Shown here piece after piece: positions 1 through 6,579 of a DNA stretch of 7,853 nt. The stretch is taken from positions 1 to 7,853 of the forward strand of contig JAUXUZ010000482.1 of NCBI GenBank assembly GCA_030680655.1, written 5' to 3'. The stretch's first letter is position 1. Every line of letters starts with the position of its first letter. Origin of the DNA: Phycisphaerales bacterium (GTDB lineage: Bacteria; Planctomycetota; Phycisphaerae; Phycisphaerales; UBA1924). The notes beneath the pieces are model-generated. The model ran no database searches and was not told the DNA's origin. It saw only the letters and a program-made list of their open reading frames with translations. The translations under genes and the position numbers were made by a program.

Positions 1-2073
1 AGCGATCCCGGCAACGGTGGCGCCGGGGATCGGTGCCAGCGCCCCGTTCAACGCATCCACGGCCGCCCTTCTCTGCTCGCGAGACTGCAGTGGCGTTGAC
101 AGGTGAACCACGATGACTGTTGAGGTCGGGCGCTCCCCGGCGGCGGTGCTGGCGAGCGGGAAGATGCGCTCGGACACCCCTTTGTACCGCAGCACGTCGT
201 CAACCGTCGGTGCGGCTCGCGACGAAACAAAGGACCTCAGAAACCCGCGATACCCCTTGTAAGCTTCGGGATCAAACGCGCTCGCCTCGACCGCACCGTC
301 GGCGTCTATCGCTTCGAGCGCGGCCCGGCGGCCGGCGGCCGCACGCGGATCTGGAAGCAGCGTGTGAAGCCCCATCACCCCGGTCACGCCGACCGCCCGG
401 CAGGCTGGCGAGTTGAGCGCTCGCGCCGCGTCGTGAGCCGCCTCCACAAGCCCTTCTGCTGTTGCCGCACGGATCTCCACCGGTACAAGGTCTCCCTGTG
501 TTGAGAATCGCCTGATGACCTCGCCGGTCGCGTCGAGGGCGGGGCTTGGACGCGGGTGCATGACGGTCAGGTCCGACTCGAAGCGCACGTCAAACCCCTG
601 CAGCGCCGCCCCGACGACCACCACGCAAACCGCGGCGAGCGACGACGCCATGCACCGGCGCGGCCGCTTCGCCACCACGTCCGCGAGCCTTCCAAACGAC
701 GCCCGCTCTGCAGCGCCCGCGCCCGACCTGCGGTCGATCACAACCAGCGCCGCAGGCATGAGGACGAACACGGCGATCAGCGCACCGATCAGCCCCGCGG
801 CCCCCATCACCGCGAAGTCGCTCAGCATCTGGATCTTCGACGGCCAGAGCGAGATAAACCCGAAGATGCTCGTGAAGCAGTTGGTCCCGATCGGCACGGC
901 CATGTGCTGCGCGGTGGCGACCGACGCGTCCACGCTGCCCATGCCCTCTGCTCGGTACCCGTCGTAGTGCGAGAGGAAGTGGATCCCGTAGTCGGTCCCC
1001 AGCCCCGCCAGGAGAGCAGCGATCATCGCCGCCAGCGGTGACACCTGATGGATCACAAGCGCAAGCGCCCCGATGCCTGCGAGCATCCCCACCGCCGCCA
1101 CGCCGCCGATCACCAGCGCCGCCGTCCACCGGCGATAGAACAGCAGGAAGAGCGCGTAGAGCAGCGTAACCGAGACCAGCGTGCTCACGATCGAGTCGCT
1201 CTTGATCACGCGTGAAGATGCTGTCGCGATCGCCGCGAACCCGGCCGGCTCGACGCGCAGGCCGCCGGTGTTCAACTTCAACGCCACCCGTACCACACCG
1301 TCAACAAGTCGCCCGGCCTCCTCGAAGTTGCTGCCCGCGCCTTGCGCGCCGATGTGGACAAGCAGCGCCCGCCCGTCTTCGGAGAACTCCGGCTTTGGTG
1401 CAGCGCCCGGTTCTCCCTCAGCGCCGCCCAGTATGTCCCGTCCCGACGTGAGTTCCTTTGGAACAAGCTCGAACAACCTGAGCGGGTCCCGCAGGATGCC
1501 GGCACCGAGCGCCGCTCCAGCCGGGCCGGGCGCGCCGATCATCGCCTCGTTCCGCGCCAGCTGCTCGCGCATCCGCTCGGGCTCCAGGCGTTGAACCAGT
1601 TCGGCGGTGCCTTCGTCGGTCAGGTAGAACGCACCGTTCGGAAGCATCACCTCGCGCGCAAAGCGCAGGAACTCCGGTTCTTCGCGGAATCGCACCCACG
1701 CCAGTAAGGGAGCAACACCCGGGTCGTTCTTCAGTGCGTGCTCAAGCCGCGTCGCGAAGTCGACGAGCTCCTCGCGCCCCGCTTCATCCGCCGCCCTTCC
1801 CTCAGGAAGCTCTACCAGCAGCAGCAGCGCGTCTGCCGATCGGTACTGCGTCGTCACCCGCTCCATCGCTGCGGCGGTCGACGAGCGGGTCCCAAGCATC
1901 GCCGCCAGTGAAGAAGTCACCCGGAGGTGGCTGAGCGAGACCAGCGCCAGCACAAGCACGACCGCCGCGGCAGCGAGCACGCGGAACGGACGCTCGGCCG
2001 ACCAACGGGCCAGACGGCCGGCAACGGCACCGACGCGGGGAACGCCTGAGGGTGAGGCCGATATGCTGATCAA
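1..2073 (-). CDS. MMPL/RND-family lipid exporter, C-terminus cut by window edge
   Basis: One frame stays open for 691 codons and leaves the window at its left edge. Visible are TM1 (about residues 28-48), a large periplasmic loop (about 49-290), a TM block at about 293-313, 317-340, 346-365, 400-413 and 417-446, another TM at about 473-491, and the second large loop, which is cut. This is the duplicated RND layout. The GLGTDYGIH motif in TM4, with Asp361, is the proton-relay signature of MMPL exporters. The final TM bundle, perhaps 150-200 residues, lies outside. The start is inferred to be TTG at 2073, overlapping the lipoprotein stop as TTGA. It has a GAAGG Shine-Dalgarno 7 nt upstream, and no other plausible start precedes TM1. 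In aryl-polyene and xanthomonadin clusters such pumps move the finished pigment lipid out of the inner membrane. That substrate is inferred from the neighbours. Confidence 0.9.
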   Translation of the reverse strand, partial: MISISASPSGVPRVGAVAGRLARWSAERPFRVLAAAAVVLVLALVSLSHLRVTSSLAAMLGTRSSTAAAMERVTTQYRSADALLLLVELPEGRAADEAGREELVDFATRLEHALKNDPGVAPLLAWVRFREEPEFLRFAREVMLPNGAFYLTDEGTAELVQRLEPERMREQLARNEAMIGAPGPAGAALGAGILRDPLRLFELVPKELTSGRDILGGAEGEPGAAPKPEFSEDGRALLVHIGAQGAGSNFEEAGRLVDGVVRVALKLNTGGLRVEPAGFAAIATASSRVIKSDSIVSTLVSVTLLYALFLLFYRRWTAALVIGGVAAVGMLAGIGALALVIHQVSPLAAMIAALLAGLGTDYGIHFLSHYDGYRAEGMGSVDASVATAQHMAVPIGTNCFTSIFGFISLWPSKIQMLSDFAVMGAAGLIGALIAVFVLMPAALVVIDRRSGAGAAERASFGRLADVVAKRPRRCMASSLAAVCVVVVGAALQGFDVRFESDLTVMHPRPSPALDATGEVIRRFSTQGDLVPVEIRAATAEGLVEAAHDAARALNSPACRAVGVTGVMGLHTLLPDPRAAAGRRAALEAIDADGAVEASAFDPEAYKGYRGFLRSFVSSRAAPTVDDVLRYKGVSERIFPLASTAAGERPTSTVIVVHLSTPLQSREQRRAAVDALNGALAPIPGATVAGIA

Positions 2074-2807
2074 GGGAGCGCCTTCGCACGCTGGGGCGGC
2101 GTGAACGCGCCCGCCGGCACATCGCCGCCGAGTTCAACCTCTCGCAGCGTTGCGACGACCTCACCCGACGGGCTGCGCAGGCGCAGGCGCGTGGGCCATA
2201 CGACGTCCCCGACCAGCCTGTACCGCTCCAGGCGCAGTTCGCTTGAGGAGCCGCCACCAGCCGCACCCAGGACAAACCGCCGCGGCGTCAGCGTCAGCCG
2301 GTCGATCTCGCATTCGACATTGTCGCGCCCCATCGCCGTCCCTTCGGCGATCAGCGTCGTCTTGTCTCCCCCAGCTGGCCTGGCAGTCCGGAAGTACGAG
2401 GGGCCGAGCAGTTCGAGCGCTTCGCCAACACGTTGCGCCGGTGTGCTCTCAACCGACATCTTGCCGGCTGTTGGCCCCTCGTCGGGCACGAACACCCACC
2501 CCTGCCCGTCGCGGAGCGTGAGATCGAATACCGCGTGCCCGAACTTCCATGCCCGAAGTCTCACCTTGCCCGGGGGTACGGCGATGAGCACTCCGTCCAG
2601 GCTCACGCTCTGGCCCTGCGCATCAGTTAACTCGAGGTCGCACTCGGCCCAGATGCTGGTCACCGACGCCTGGCGGTCGGCGATCGCCGTCAGCGCCGCC
2701 GCGTCACTCATCGGCAGGTAGGTCGGCAACGGCGGCTCGCTCACGCAACCGGTGAGCACGACCATCACGATGCACGCCGAGAACATGGCACTTGGTTCGA
2801 TGCGCAC
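2070..2807 (-). CDS. Outer-membrane lipoprotein of a pigment/lipid export locus (LolB/LolA-like fold suspected)
   Basis: The 245-residue protein starts with a short hydrophobic signal ending in the lipobox LTGC (Cys21). Val at +2 is not an inner-membrane retention signal, so the mature protein should be lipid-anchored in the outer membrane. The rest is beta-rich with no membrane helix. Phrases such as the AECDLEL strand after an amphipathic helix, then a segment on 'rlrawkfghavfdltl', recall LolB/LolA-type half-barrel lipoproteins. That family assignment is by impression only. The start is GTG at 2807 with AGGGAG 6 nt upstream. It lies 20 bp after the ligase gene and overlaps the exporter by 4 bp. 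Aryl-polyene clusters regularly carry an outer-membrane lipoprotein next to the MMPL and LolA genes, so it is probably the outer-membrane acceptor for the exported lipid. The internal Met8 is an alternative start that keeps the lipobox. Confidence 0.8.
   Translation of the reverse strand: MRIEPSAMFSACIVMVVLTGCVSEPPLPTYLPMSDAAALTAIADRQASVTSIWAECDLELTDAQGQSVSLDGVLIAVPPGKVRLRAWKFGHAVFDLTLRDGQGWVFVPDEGPTAGKMSVESTPAQRVGEALELLGPSYFRTARPAGGDKTTLIAEGTAMGRDNVECEIDRLTLTPRRFVLGAAGGGSSSELRLERYRLVGDVVWPTRLRLRSPSGEVVATLREVELGGDVPAGAFTPPQRAKALP
2081..2085 (-). promoter_or_regulatory. Ribosome binding site GAAGG for the MMPL gene
   Basis: GAAGG on the minus strand lies 7 nt before the TTG at 2073 and inside the end of the lipoprotein gene. 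It decides the start of the exporter, which has no in-frame ATG before its first membrane helix. Translation is probably coupled to termination of the lipoprotein gene. Confidence 0.55.
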
Positions 2808-2813
2808 GGAATG

Positions 2814-2819
2814 CTCCCT
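2814..2819 (-). promoter_or_regulatory. Ribosome binding site AGGGAG for the lipoprotein gene
   Basis: AGGGAG sits 6 nt before the GTG at 2807, in the 20-bp gap after the ligase stop. It supports the GTG rather than the in-frame Met8 codon as the start. Confidence 0.6.
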
Positions 2820-2827
2820 GTTGATGC

Positions 2828-4327
2828 TTAGACCCGATCACGCGCTACCTTGCCCATCGTCGTCCTGGGCAGCGAGTCAACGAGTTCAACAACCCGGGGC
2901 ACCTTGATCGGCGCGAGCCGATCACGCAGGTACTCCCGCAGGTCCTCTGCGATGTGGGGGCGGCCCCTGTCTCGCACCACGACCACCGCCCGAACCCGCT
3001 GAACGGTTTCTGAAGCCGCAATCGGGACGATCACGCACTCGACAACCTCTGGGTGTGCGCCCAGCACGCTCTCAACCTCCAGCGGGTTGACTTTGTACGC
3101 GCCGACATCGATGAGCAGCTTCAGGCGCCCCGTGATACGCACGCGACCTTCGGCGTCCATCGTCGCGAGGTCGCCGGTCAGAAGGTGCCCGTCCGTGAGC
3201 GGGACCTCGCCATCGAGGTACGCCGCGAGCATCGAATCTGCCCGCACGGCCAGCTGGCCCTCCTCGCCTGCGCCGAGCAGACGGTTGGCATCTTCGACAT
3301 CGACGATCCGCATGCTTACTCCCGGCAGCGGACGCCCGACTGACGCGGCGTCAAACCCAGCGGTCCCAGGCACGTCCATCGAGACCGTGCCCAACTCGGT
3401 TGCGCCGTACAACTGCCCCACCTCGACGCCCCACACATCGAAGAACCCATCCCGCACACCGCGGGGCAGTGGCGAGCCGGCCGAGAGTGCCAGGCGCAGC
3501 GACCGGCTCCGAGCGGCGCTGCAGCGAGCCAACGCCTCGAAGATGAACGGCACCCCGGGCAACACCGTCGCGCCGGCGGCCAGTTCCGCCGCGACTGTTT
3601 CGGCATCAAACCGCCCGACCACCCTCAGTGAGGCACCCGCGGTCAGCGTACCGACCAGCAGGTCCACCCCGTACGAGTGGCAAAGCGGCGTCGCAACGAC
3701 GACGCGGTCGTTGCGGGTCAGGCCCATCCCCGTGATGATCCCGGCCGCGTCTGCGTCGAGCGAGGCGCTCGTTCGTAGCGCCAACTTGGGCAGCCCGGTG
3801 GTCCCCGATGAACCGATGACGATCGCGCCCGGTGGGCGGTGGGACGCTACGCGCTCAGCACTTGCGCCGTCCGTGCTCACCGCTTCGTTCGATATCTGAG
3901 CAAACCCCGGCTCCAAACCAAGCCCCTCACCGCCGATCAACGCGACCGCGCCAGCGCGCGCTGCGGCACCACGGGCCTCGGGCCCTGCGATCTGCGGGTG
4001 CATCGGAAAGAAATGAACGCCCGCGGCAATCGATGCGCAGAACCAGGCCACAAAGTCGACCGCTTGTGGTACAACAGCAACCACCACGCCCCGCGGCCGG
4101 ACAAACTCGCGCAGGCAACTCGCTCTTGCCGCAACAACGCTCGCAAGCTCACCGTACGTGCAGCGGGCGCCTCCGACATCTCCGACGGCCTCGGCCTCCG
4201 GGCGCTCGCGTGCGTGCCGAGCGATCACATCCACCAGTCGCGATGCACCGTCCGCTGAGAGTGGTCCGCCTGATCGCAGTGCGGTTCCTTCTGATCGCCG
4301 GTCCCGTGCTCGCATCGGTTCGCCCAT
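2828..4327 (-). CDS. AMP-forming aryl/acyl ligase (ANL superfamily; probable hydroxybenzoate-ACP or -CoA ligase)
   Basis: This is a full-length adenylating enzyme of 499 residues from ATG 4327. Motifs in order are the P-loop SSGTTGLPK (about 173-181), PLCHSYG (about 214-220), the adenine-binding YGATE (about 307-311), TGD (about 384-386), the hinge GRLKLLIDVGAYKV (about 400-413) and the C-terminal PRTTMGK with catalytic Lys493. Such enzymes form an acyl-adenylate and pass it to a thiol. Next to a chorismatase and an ACP, the best guess is activation of 3- or 4-hydroxybenzoate as the starter for an aryl polyene, as ApeH/XanA2-type ligases are thought to do. The start is uncertain. The frame is open to 4402, inside the chorismatase gene. 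ATG 4327 leaves an 11-bp gap but has no clear Shine-Dalgarno. GTG 4345 and ATG 4315 are alternatives. Translational coupling to the upstream gene is likely. Confidence 0.88.
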   Translation of the reverse strand: MGEPMRARDRRSEGTALRSGGPLSADGASRLVDVIARHARERPEAEAVGDVGGARCTYGELASVVAARASCLREFVRPRGVVVAVVPQAVDFVAWFCASIAAGVHFFPMHPQIAGPEARGAAARAGAVALIGGEGLGLEPGFAQISNEAVSTDGASAERVASHRPPGAIVIGSSGTTGLPKLALRTSASLDADAAGIITGMGLTRNDRVVVATPLCHSYGVDLLVGTLTAGASLRVVGRFDAETVAAELAAGATVLPGVPFIFEALARCSAARSRSLRLALSAGSPLPRGVRDGFFDVWGVEVGQLYGATELGTVSMDVPGTAGFDAASVGRPLPGVSMRIVDVEDANRLLGAGEEGQLAVRADSMLAAYLDGEVPLTDGHLLTGDLATMDAEGRVRITGRLKLLIDVGAYKVNPLEVESVLGAHPEVVECVIVPIAASETVQRVRAVVVVRDRGRPHIAEDLREYLRDRLAPIKVPRVVELVDSLPRTTMGKVARDRV

Positions 4328-4338
4328 AATGGTCCAGG

Positions 4339-5262
4339 TCAGCACGCCGAAGGCGCAAGCGTTGCTTCGATCTCCACCAGCAGTTCGCGGCGGCAGATCC
4401 ACGCGGGGAAGAACTCGACCGACGCCGTCTGCGGAAGGCGTGCCGATAGACTCGAAGCGAGCAGACCCCGGTCAGATGACCGCGGGAAGTAAACCCGCGC
4501 CGACTCAATCCCGCTCAGTTCAAACCGCTCTTGGCCGAGCACGCTCTGAGCCAGGCGTTCGATGTTCTCAATGGTCTCCGCCAGTTGACGGGGGAGCGAG
4601 CCGGCGTGCACCGAATCTTCCCCGCGGATGCTCGCCGTTCCTGAAACGAGCAGCCGGGGCCCAGCGGGCAGTTGCGCAACCGTCGCGCGTGCAAAGCACG
4701 GCGGCCGCGGGCCATGAGCCGTCGAGTAGGCGAACGCCGGCGTCTGCCGCGGGTTCTCAACCGGTGAACCGGGCGCTTTCAATCCAAGGGCGGTCACCAC
4801 CAGGAAATCACCCTGATGCCCAACGGCGGAGGCAGCGGGCAGCACCGGCACAATCGCCTCCGGCCCGCCAACTCCGAACCACCCGGCGAAGGCGTCGTAC
4901 CGCCCGAGATTGAACACCCTGTAGCGGTCGAGTTCGTGGCCCATGCAGTCGTGGATGCCCGGCAGGAAATTCCACATGCGCACAGGGCTCGCAAACCCGC
5001 ACTCGCGGAGGCCCTCCCGCACAAGTGCGTAGACCTCTGCGACACACGACCGAAACGAACTTGGCGAGAGCCGCGACGCGCACGGTACTACGGCCATAGC
5101 CACCCCGGCGTCAGTCCCCCGTGACGATTCCAGCACCACGCACGCGCCGTCACTCAGCCCGACGACGCGTGACTCAGGCACGCTCGGCGCCAGTTCCCTC
5201 GCCCACGATGGAACTATCGCTCTGGCGAGTGATACCACCGGCTCAACGTCCACATCAAGCAT
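4339..5262 (-). CDS. Chorismatase, XanB2/Hyg5/FkbO family (hydroxybenzoate-forming starter enzyme)
   Basis: Chorismatases cleave pyruvate from chorismate, giving 3-/4-hydroxybenzoate (XanB2, Hyg5) or dihydroxycyclohexadiene carboxylate (FkbO). Family blocks seen in order are MWNFLPGIHD (96-105), DRYRVFNLGR (112-121), PAASAVG (142-148), ENPRQTPAFAY (169-179), a GP..P.FARA block (184-193), SGTASIRGEDS (207-217) and the C-terminal CRRELLVEIEA (290-300), whose acidic residues lie in the active-site region of the family. The ATG start at 5262 has GGAGGG 7 nt upstream, and an in-frame stop lies 36 nt before it, so the N-terminus is fixed. At 307 residues it is somewhat shorter than the roughly 330-345 of characterised members; the shortening is at the N-terminal side. 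Beside the ligase and ACP it most likely supplies the aromatic starter. Which isomer it makes cannot be read from the sequence by eye. Confidence 0.88.
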   Translation of the reverse strand: MLDVDVEPVVSLARAIVPSWARELAPSVPESRVVGLSDGACVVLESSRGTDAGVAMAVVPCASRLSPSSFRSCVAEVYALVREGLRECGFASPVRMWNFLPGIHDCMGHELDRYRVFNLGRYDAFAGWFGVGGPEAIVPVLPAASAVGHQGDFLVVTALGLKAPGSPVENPRQTPAFAYSTAHGPRPPCFARATVAQLPAGPRLLVSGTASIRGEDSVHAGSLPRQLAETIENIERLAQSVLGQERFELSGIESARVYFPRSSDRGLLASSLSARLPQTASVEFFPAWICRRELLVEIEATLAPSAC

Positions 5263-5269
5263 GCACGGT

Positions 5270-5275
5270 CCCTCC
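5270..5275 (-). promoter_or_regulatory. Strong ribosome binding site GGAGGG for the chorismatase
   Basis: GGAGGG lies 7 nt before the ATG at 5262. It is one of the strongest Shine-Dalgarno sequences in the operon and fixes the start of a gene that follows an unusually long (60 bp) gap for this locus. Confidence 0.7.
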
Positions 5276-5277
5276 GA

Positions 5278-5289
5278 TGCTGCGCAGCA
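5278..5289. repeat. 12-bp perfect palindrome TGCTGCGCAGCA
   Basis: The 12 bases read the same on both strands and sit 2 bp upstream of the chorismatase Shine-Dalgarno. In RNA it could form only a short tight stem. As DNA it could be a dimer-binding site. It may also be chance in GC-rich DNA. Confidence 0.4.
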
Positions 5290-5307
5290 CCGCGATCACA
5301 CCGAGAT

Positions 5308-5320
5308 GCTGAAGATCAGC
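5308..5320. repeat. Small hairpin GCTGA-AGA-TCAGC after the LolA stop codon
   Basis: A perfect 5-bp inverted repeat with a 3-nt loop begins 2 nt after the LolA-like stop. It has no U-tract, so it is not a convincing rho-independent terminator. It could mark an RNA processing or attenuation point inside the operon. Confidence 0.35.
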
Positions 5321-5322
5321 CC

Positions 5323-6117
5323 TCAAGGCTGTCCCTCCGGCGCAGCGGGTGCCGAGCCCTTCGCATCGCCCGCGGATGGACCCGCAGTCTTACCGCTGGG
5401 GAGCGGTCGCGAGACGCGTACATCGTCGGCGAGTTTCAGCACCAGCTCCTCGTCCTTTACGCCGCTGTTGGTCCGTACATTGGTGAAGACAATCTCTGTT
5501 ACCTCGCCGTCCGGATCGACCATGACGACCTTCGTCGCGACGCCGCGAACGGCATCCAGCAGCACGCTGACGGAGGCGACGTGCTTTCGCAGTTCCGCGC
5601 TCCGGGGCGAAAGCCGAACAGCGACAAGGTCCGCGTTCGCATCGTCTGCTCCCATCTGGCTCGAGCGGAGGGGGCTGAGATCAAACCGCTCTTTCAGCTT
5701 CCGCAGACGCGGCAGCGGTGCCCCCGCCAGGTCGGCAAAGCCGTCCCCGACCGCGTACACCTCGACGAGCTTGTCCGCGGGGTAGTACATCCGGATCTCG
5801 CCTCCACCGATCACCAGCGACGACGCACGCGGCGAAGCGGTGTCCCACCGCACCCACTCGCCCTTGGTGAGTACAACGCCCTTTGAGACGAGCGGCTTCT
5901 TCAGCAAAGGGGTGCGACGGCGCTGCTCAAAGTCCGCCCGCAGATCCACCACGCTCGCGACCACGGAGTCGATCGACTCCAGCCGCTTCTGCCACGCGTG
6001 ATACGCAACATCCTGCGCGGCCGCTTCCGCGCTGGATGGCGCGACACCTGGCGCAACGCCACCCGGCTGACCAGCAAGCCAGACCGCCGCAACCAGGGTG
6101 AACATTGTCAATTCCAA
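5323..6117 (-). CDS. LolA-like periplasmic lipid/lipoprotein carrier
   Basis: The protein has a hydrophobic export segment (FTLVAAVWLAG) and a typical LolA core: a LRADFEQ block, then TPLLKKPLVSKG (about 69-80), a VRWDT strand (about 89-93), and MYYP (about 110-113) followed by EVY. LolA-type proteins shuttle lipid-modified cargo across the periplasm. Copies inside aryl-polyene loci are thought to serve pigment export, here with the MMPL pump and the lipoprotein. The C-terminus carries a Pro/Ala/Gly-rich tail (about 236-264) not typical of housekeeping LolA. The start is uncertain. TTG 6117 has GAGGAG 6 nt upstream and gives 264 residues. ATG 6141 has no Shine-Dalgarno, overlaps the dehydratase gene and adds an acidic stretch (NLFEER) before the signal. 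ATG 6105 gives the shortest signal. None of these gives the usual basic N-region. Confidence 0.85.
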   Translation of the reverse strand: MELTMFTLVAAVWLAGQPGGVAPGVAPSSAEAAAQDVAYHAWQKRLESIDSVVASVVDLRADFEQRRRTPLLKKPLVSKGVVLTKGEWVRWDTASPRASSLVIGGGEIRMYYPADKLVEVYAVGDGFADLAGAPLPRLRKLKERFDLSPLRSSQMGADDANADLVAVRLSPRSAELRKHVASVSVLLDAVRGVATKVVMVDPDGEVTEIVFTNVRTNSGVKDEELVLKLADDVRVSRPLPSGKTAGPSAGDAKGSAPAAPEGQP

Positions 6118-6123
6118 AGCACG

Positions 6124-6129
6124 CTCCTC
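6124..6129 (-). promoter_or_regulatory. Ribosome binding site GAGGAG overlapping the dehydratase stop codon
   Basis: GAGGAG begins within the TGA of the dehydratase gene and lies 6 nt before the TTG at 6117. It favours TTG 6117 over ATG 6141, and implies coupled translation of the dehydratase and LolA-like genes. Confidence 0.5.
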
Positions 6130-6559
6130 AAACAGGTTCATGAGGCGAAGCCTGAGCCAGCACCAGCGTCCCCGTAGCCGCGAGTGAGTCCCCAACCAGC
6201 GCACGCACATCAAAGAGGGCCAGCCCCGCCATCTGGCGAGCGAGCGATGATTCCAAACGCACGTCGGCTGGCGGCGACACGCTCATCTGGAACTTTATGC
6301 TCACCTGCGCAAGCCGCGCCGCTCGCGCCTCGACCGGCCTGCCGCTGAAGGCGACCAACCCCGAGAGCTGAGCGAGGGACTCCGCCAGCAAGACGCCCGG
6401 AACGACCGGGTCGCCCGGAAAGTGCCCGGCAAAGAAGTCCTCATCGCCTTTTACACACCACGTTGCCACCGCGCGGACCCCTGGTTCAAGCAGTTCAACG
6501 CTGGTTACAAAGCGGAAGGGCTTGCGGTGCGGCAGGTTGTCCAGCACGCTTGTATTCAT
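6128..6559 (-). CDS. FabZ-like hotdog-fold 3-hydroxyacyl-ACP dehydratase
   Basis: The protein has 143 residues, the usual size of FabZ-type dehydratases. It opens with the NLPHRKPFRFV block and carries the active-site signature FFAGHFPGDPVVPGVLL, with catalytic His about 46, followed by the helix ESLAQLSG with the catalytic Glu about 60. The enzyme removes water from beta-hydroxyacyl-ACP in the cytoplasm. With an ACP immediately upstream and a ligase downstream, it probably creates the conjugated double bonds of a polyene chain rather than serving housekeeping fatty-acid synthesis. Aryl-polyene clusters usually carry two such dehydratases; only this one is in the window. ATG 6559 is preferred; the codon before it is an in-frame TTG. 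It lies 20 bp after the ACP stop with only a weak GGACGG-like site upstream. Confidence 0.9.
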   Translation of the reverse strand: MNTSVLDNLPHRKPFRFVTSVELLEPGVRAVATWCVKGDEDFFAGHFPGDPVVPGVLLAESLAQLSGLVAFSGRPVEARAARLAQVSIKFQMSVSPPADVRLESSLARQMAGLALFDVRALVGDSLAATGTLVLAQASPHEPV

Positions 6560-6579
6560 CAAGAGCCGTCCGTTGTGAA

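Noticed and set aside
590..1129. Minus-strand frame (179 codons) within the exporter region, and possible breakage of the exporter
   Set aside because: The exporter frame was read through without a stop from 2073 to position 1, with TM segments and the GTDYG motif in order, so there is no frameshift and this frame is a shadow.
1802..2275. Minus-strand frame (157 codons) across the lipoprotein-exporter junction
   Set aside because: It lies in a third frame across two well-supported genes and is Arg/Cys-rich without domain features.
2101..2721. Plus-strand open frame (206 codons) opposite the lipoprotein gene
   Set aside because: The minus strand encodes a lipobox protein with a good ribosome site; the plus frame shows only composition bias.
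3087..3899. Long plus-strand open frame (270 codons) opposite the AMP-ligase
   Set aside because: It is antisense to a gene with every ANL motif; its Ser/Pro/Arg-rich translation resembles no family. It is a by-product of high GC.
4328..4402. Upstream extension of the ligase start to 4402
   Set aside because: It would overlap the conserved C-terminal end of the chorismatase by 64 bp and add residues unlike an ANL N-terminus.
4158..4913. Plus-strand open frame (251 codons) opposite the ligase start and chorismatase
   Set aside because: Low-complexity Arg/Ser/Pro translation, spanning two real genes on the other strand; no family resemblance.
5308..5320. Rho-independent terminator after the LolA-like gene
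   Set aside because: The stem is only 5 bp and no T-run follows on the minus strand.
5263..5322. LolA-like protein and chorismatase as a fusion, since both are in the same frame
   Set aside because: The LolA stop and a second in-frame TGA in the gap separate them, and the chorismatase has its own strong ribosome site.
6142..6213. Extension of the LolA-like start to 6213
   Set aside because: It would overlap the dehydratase by more than 80 bp and put an Arg/Trp-rich stretch before the signal segment.
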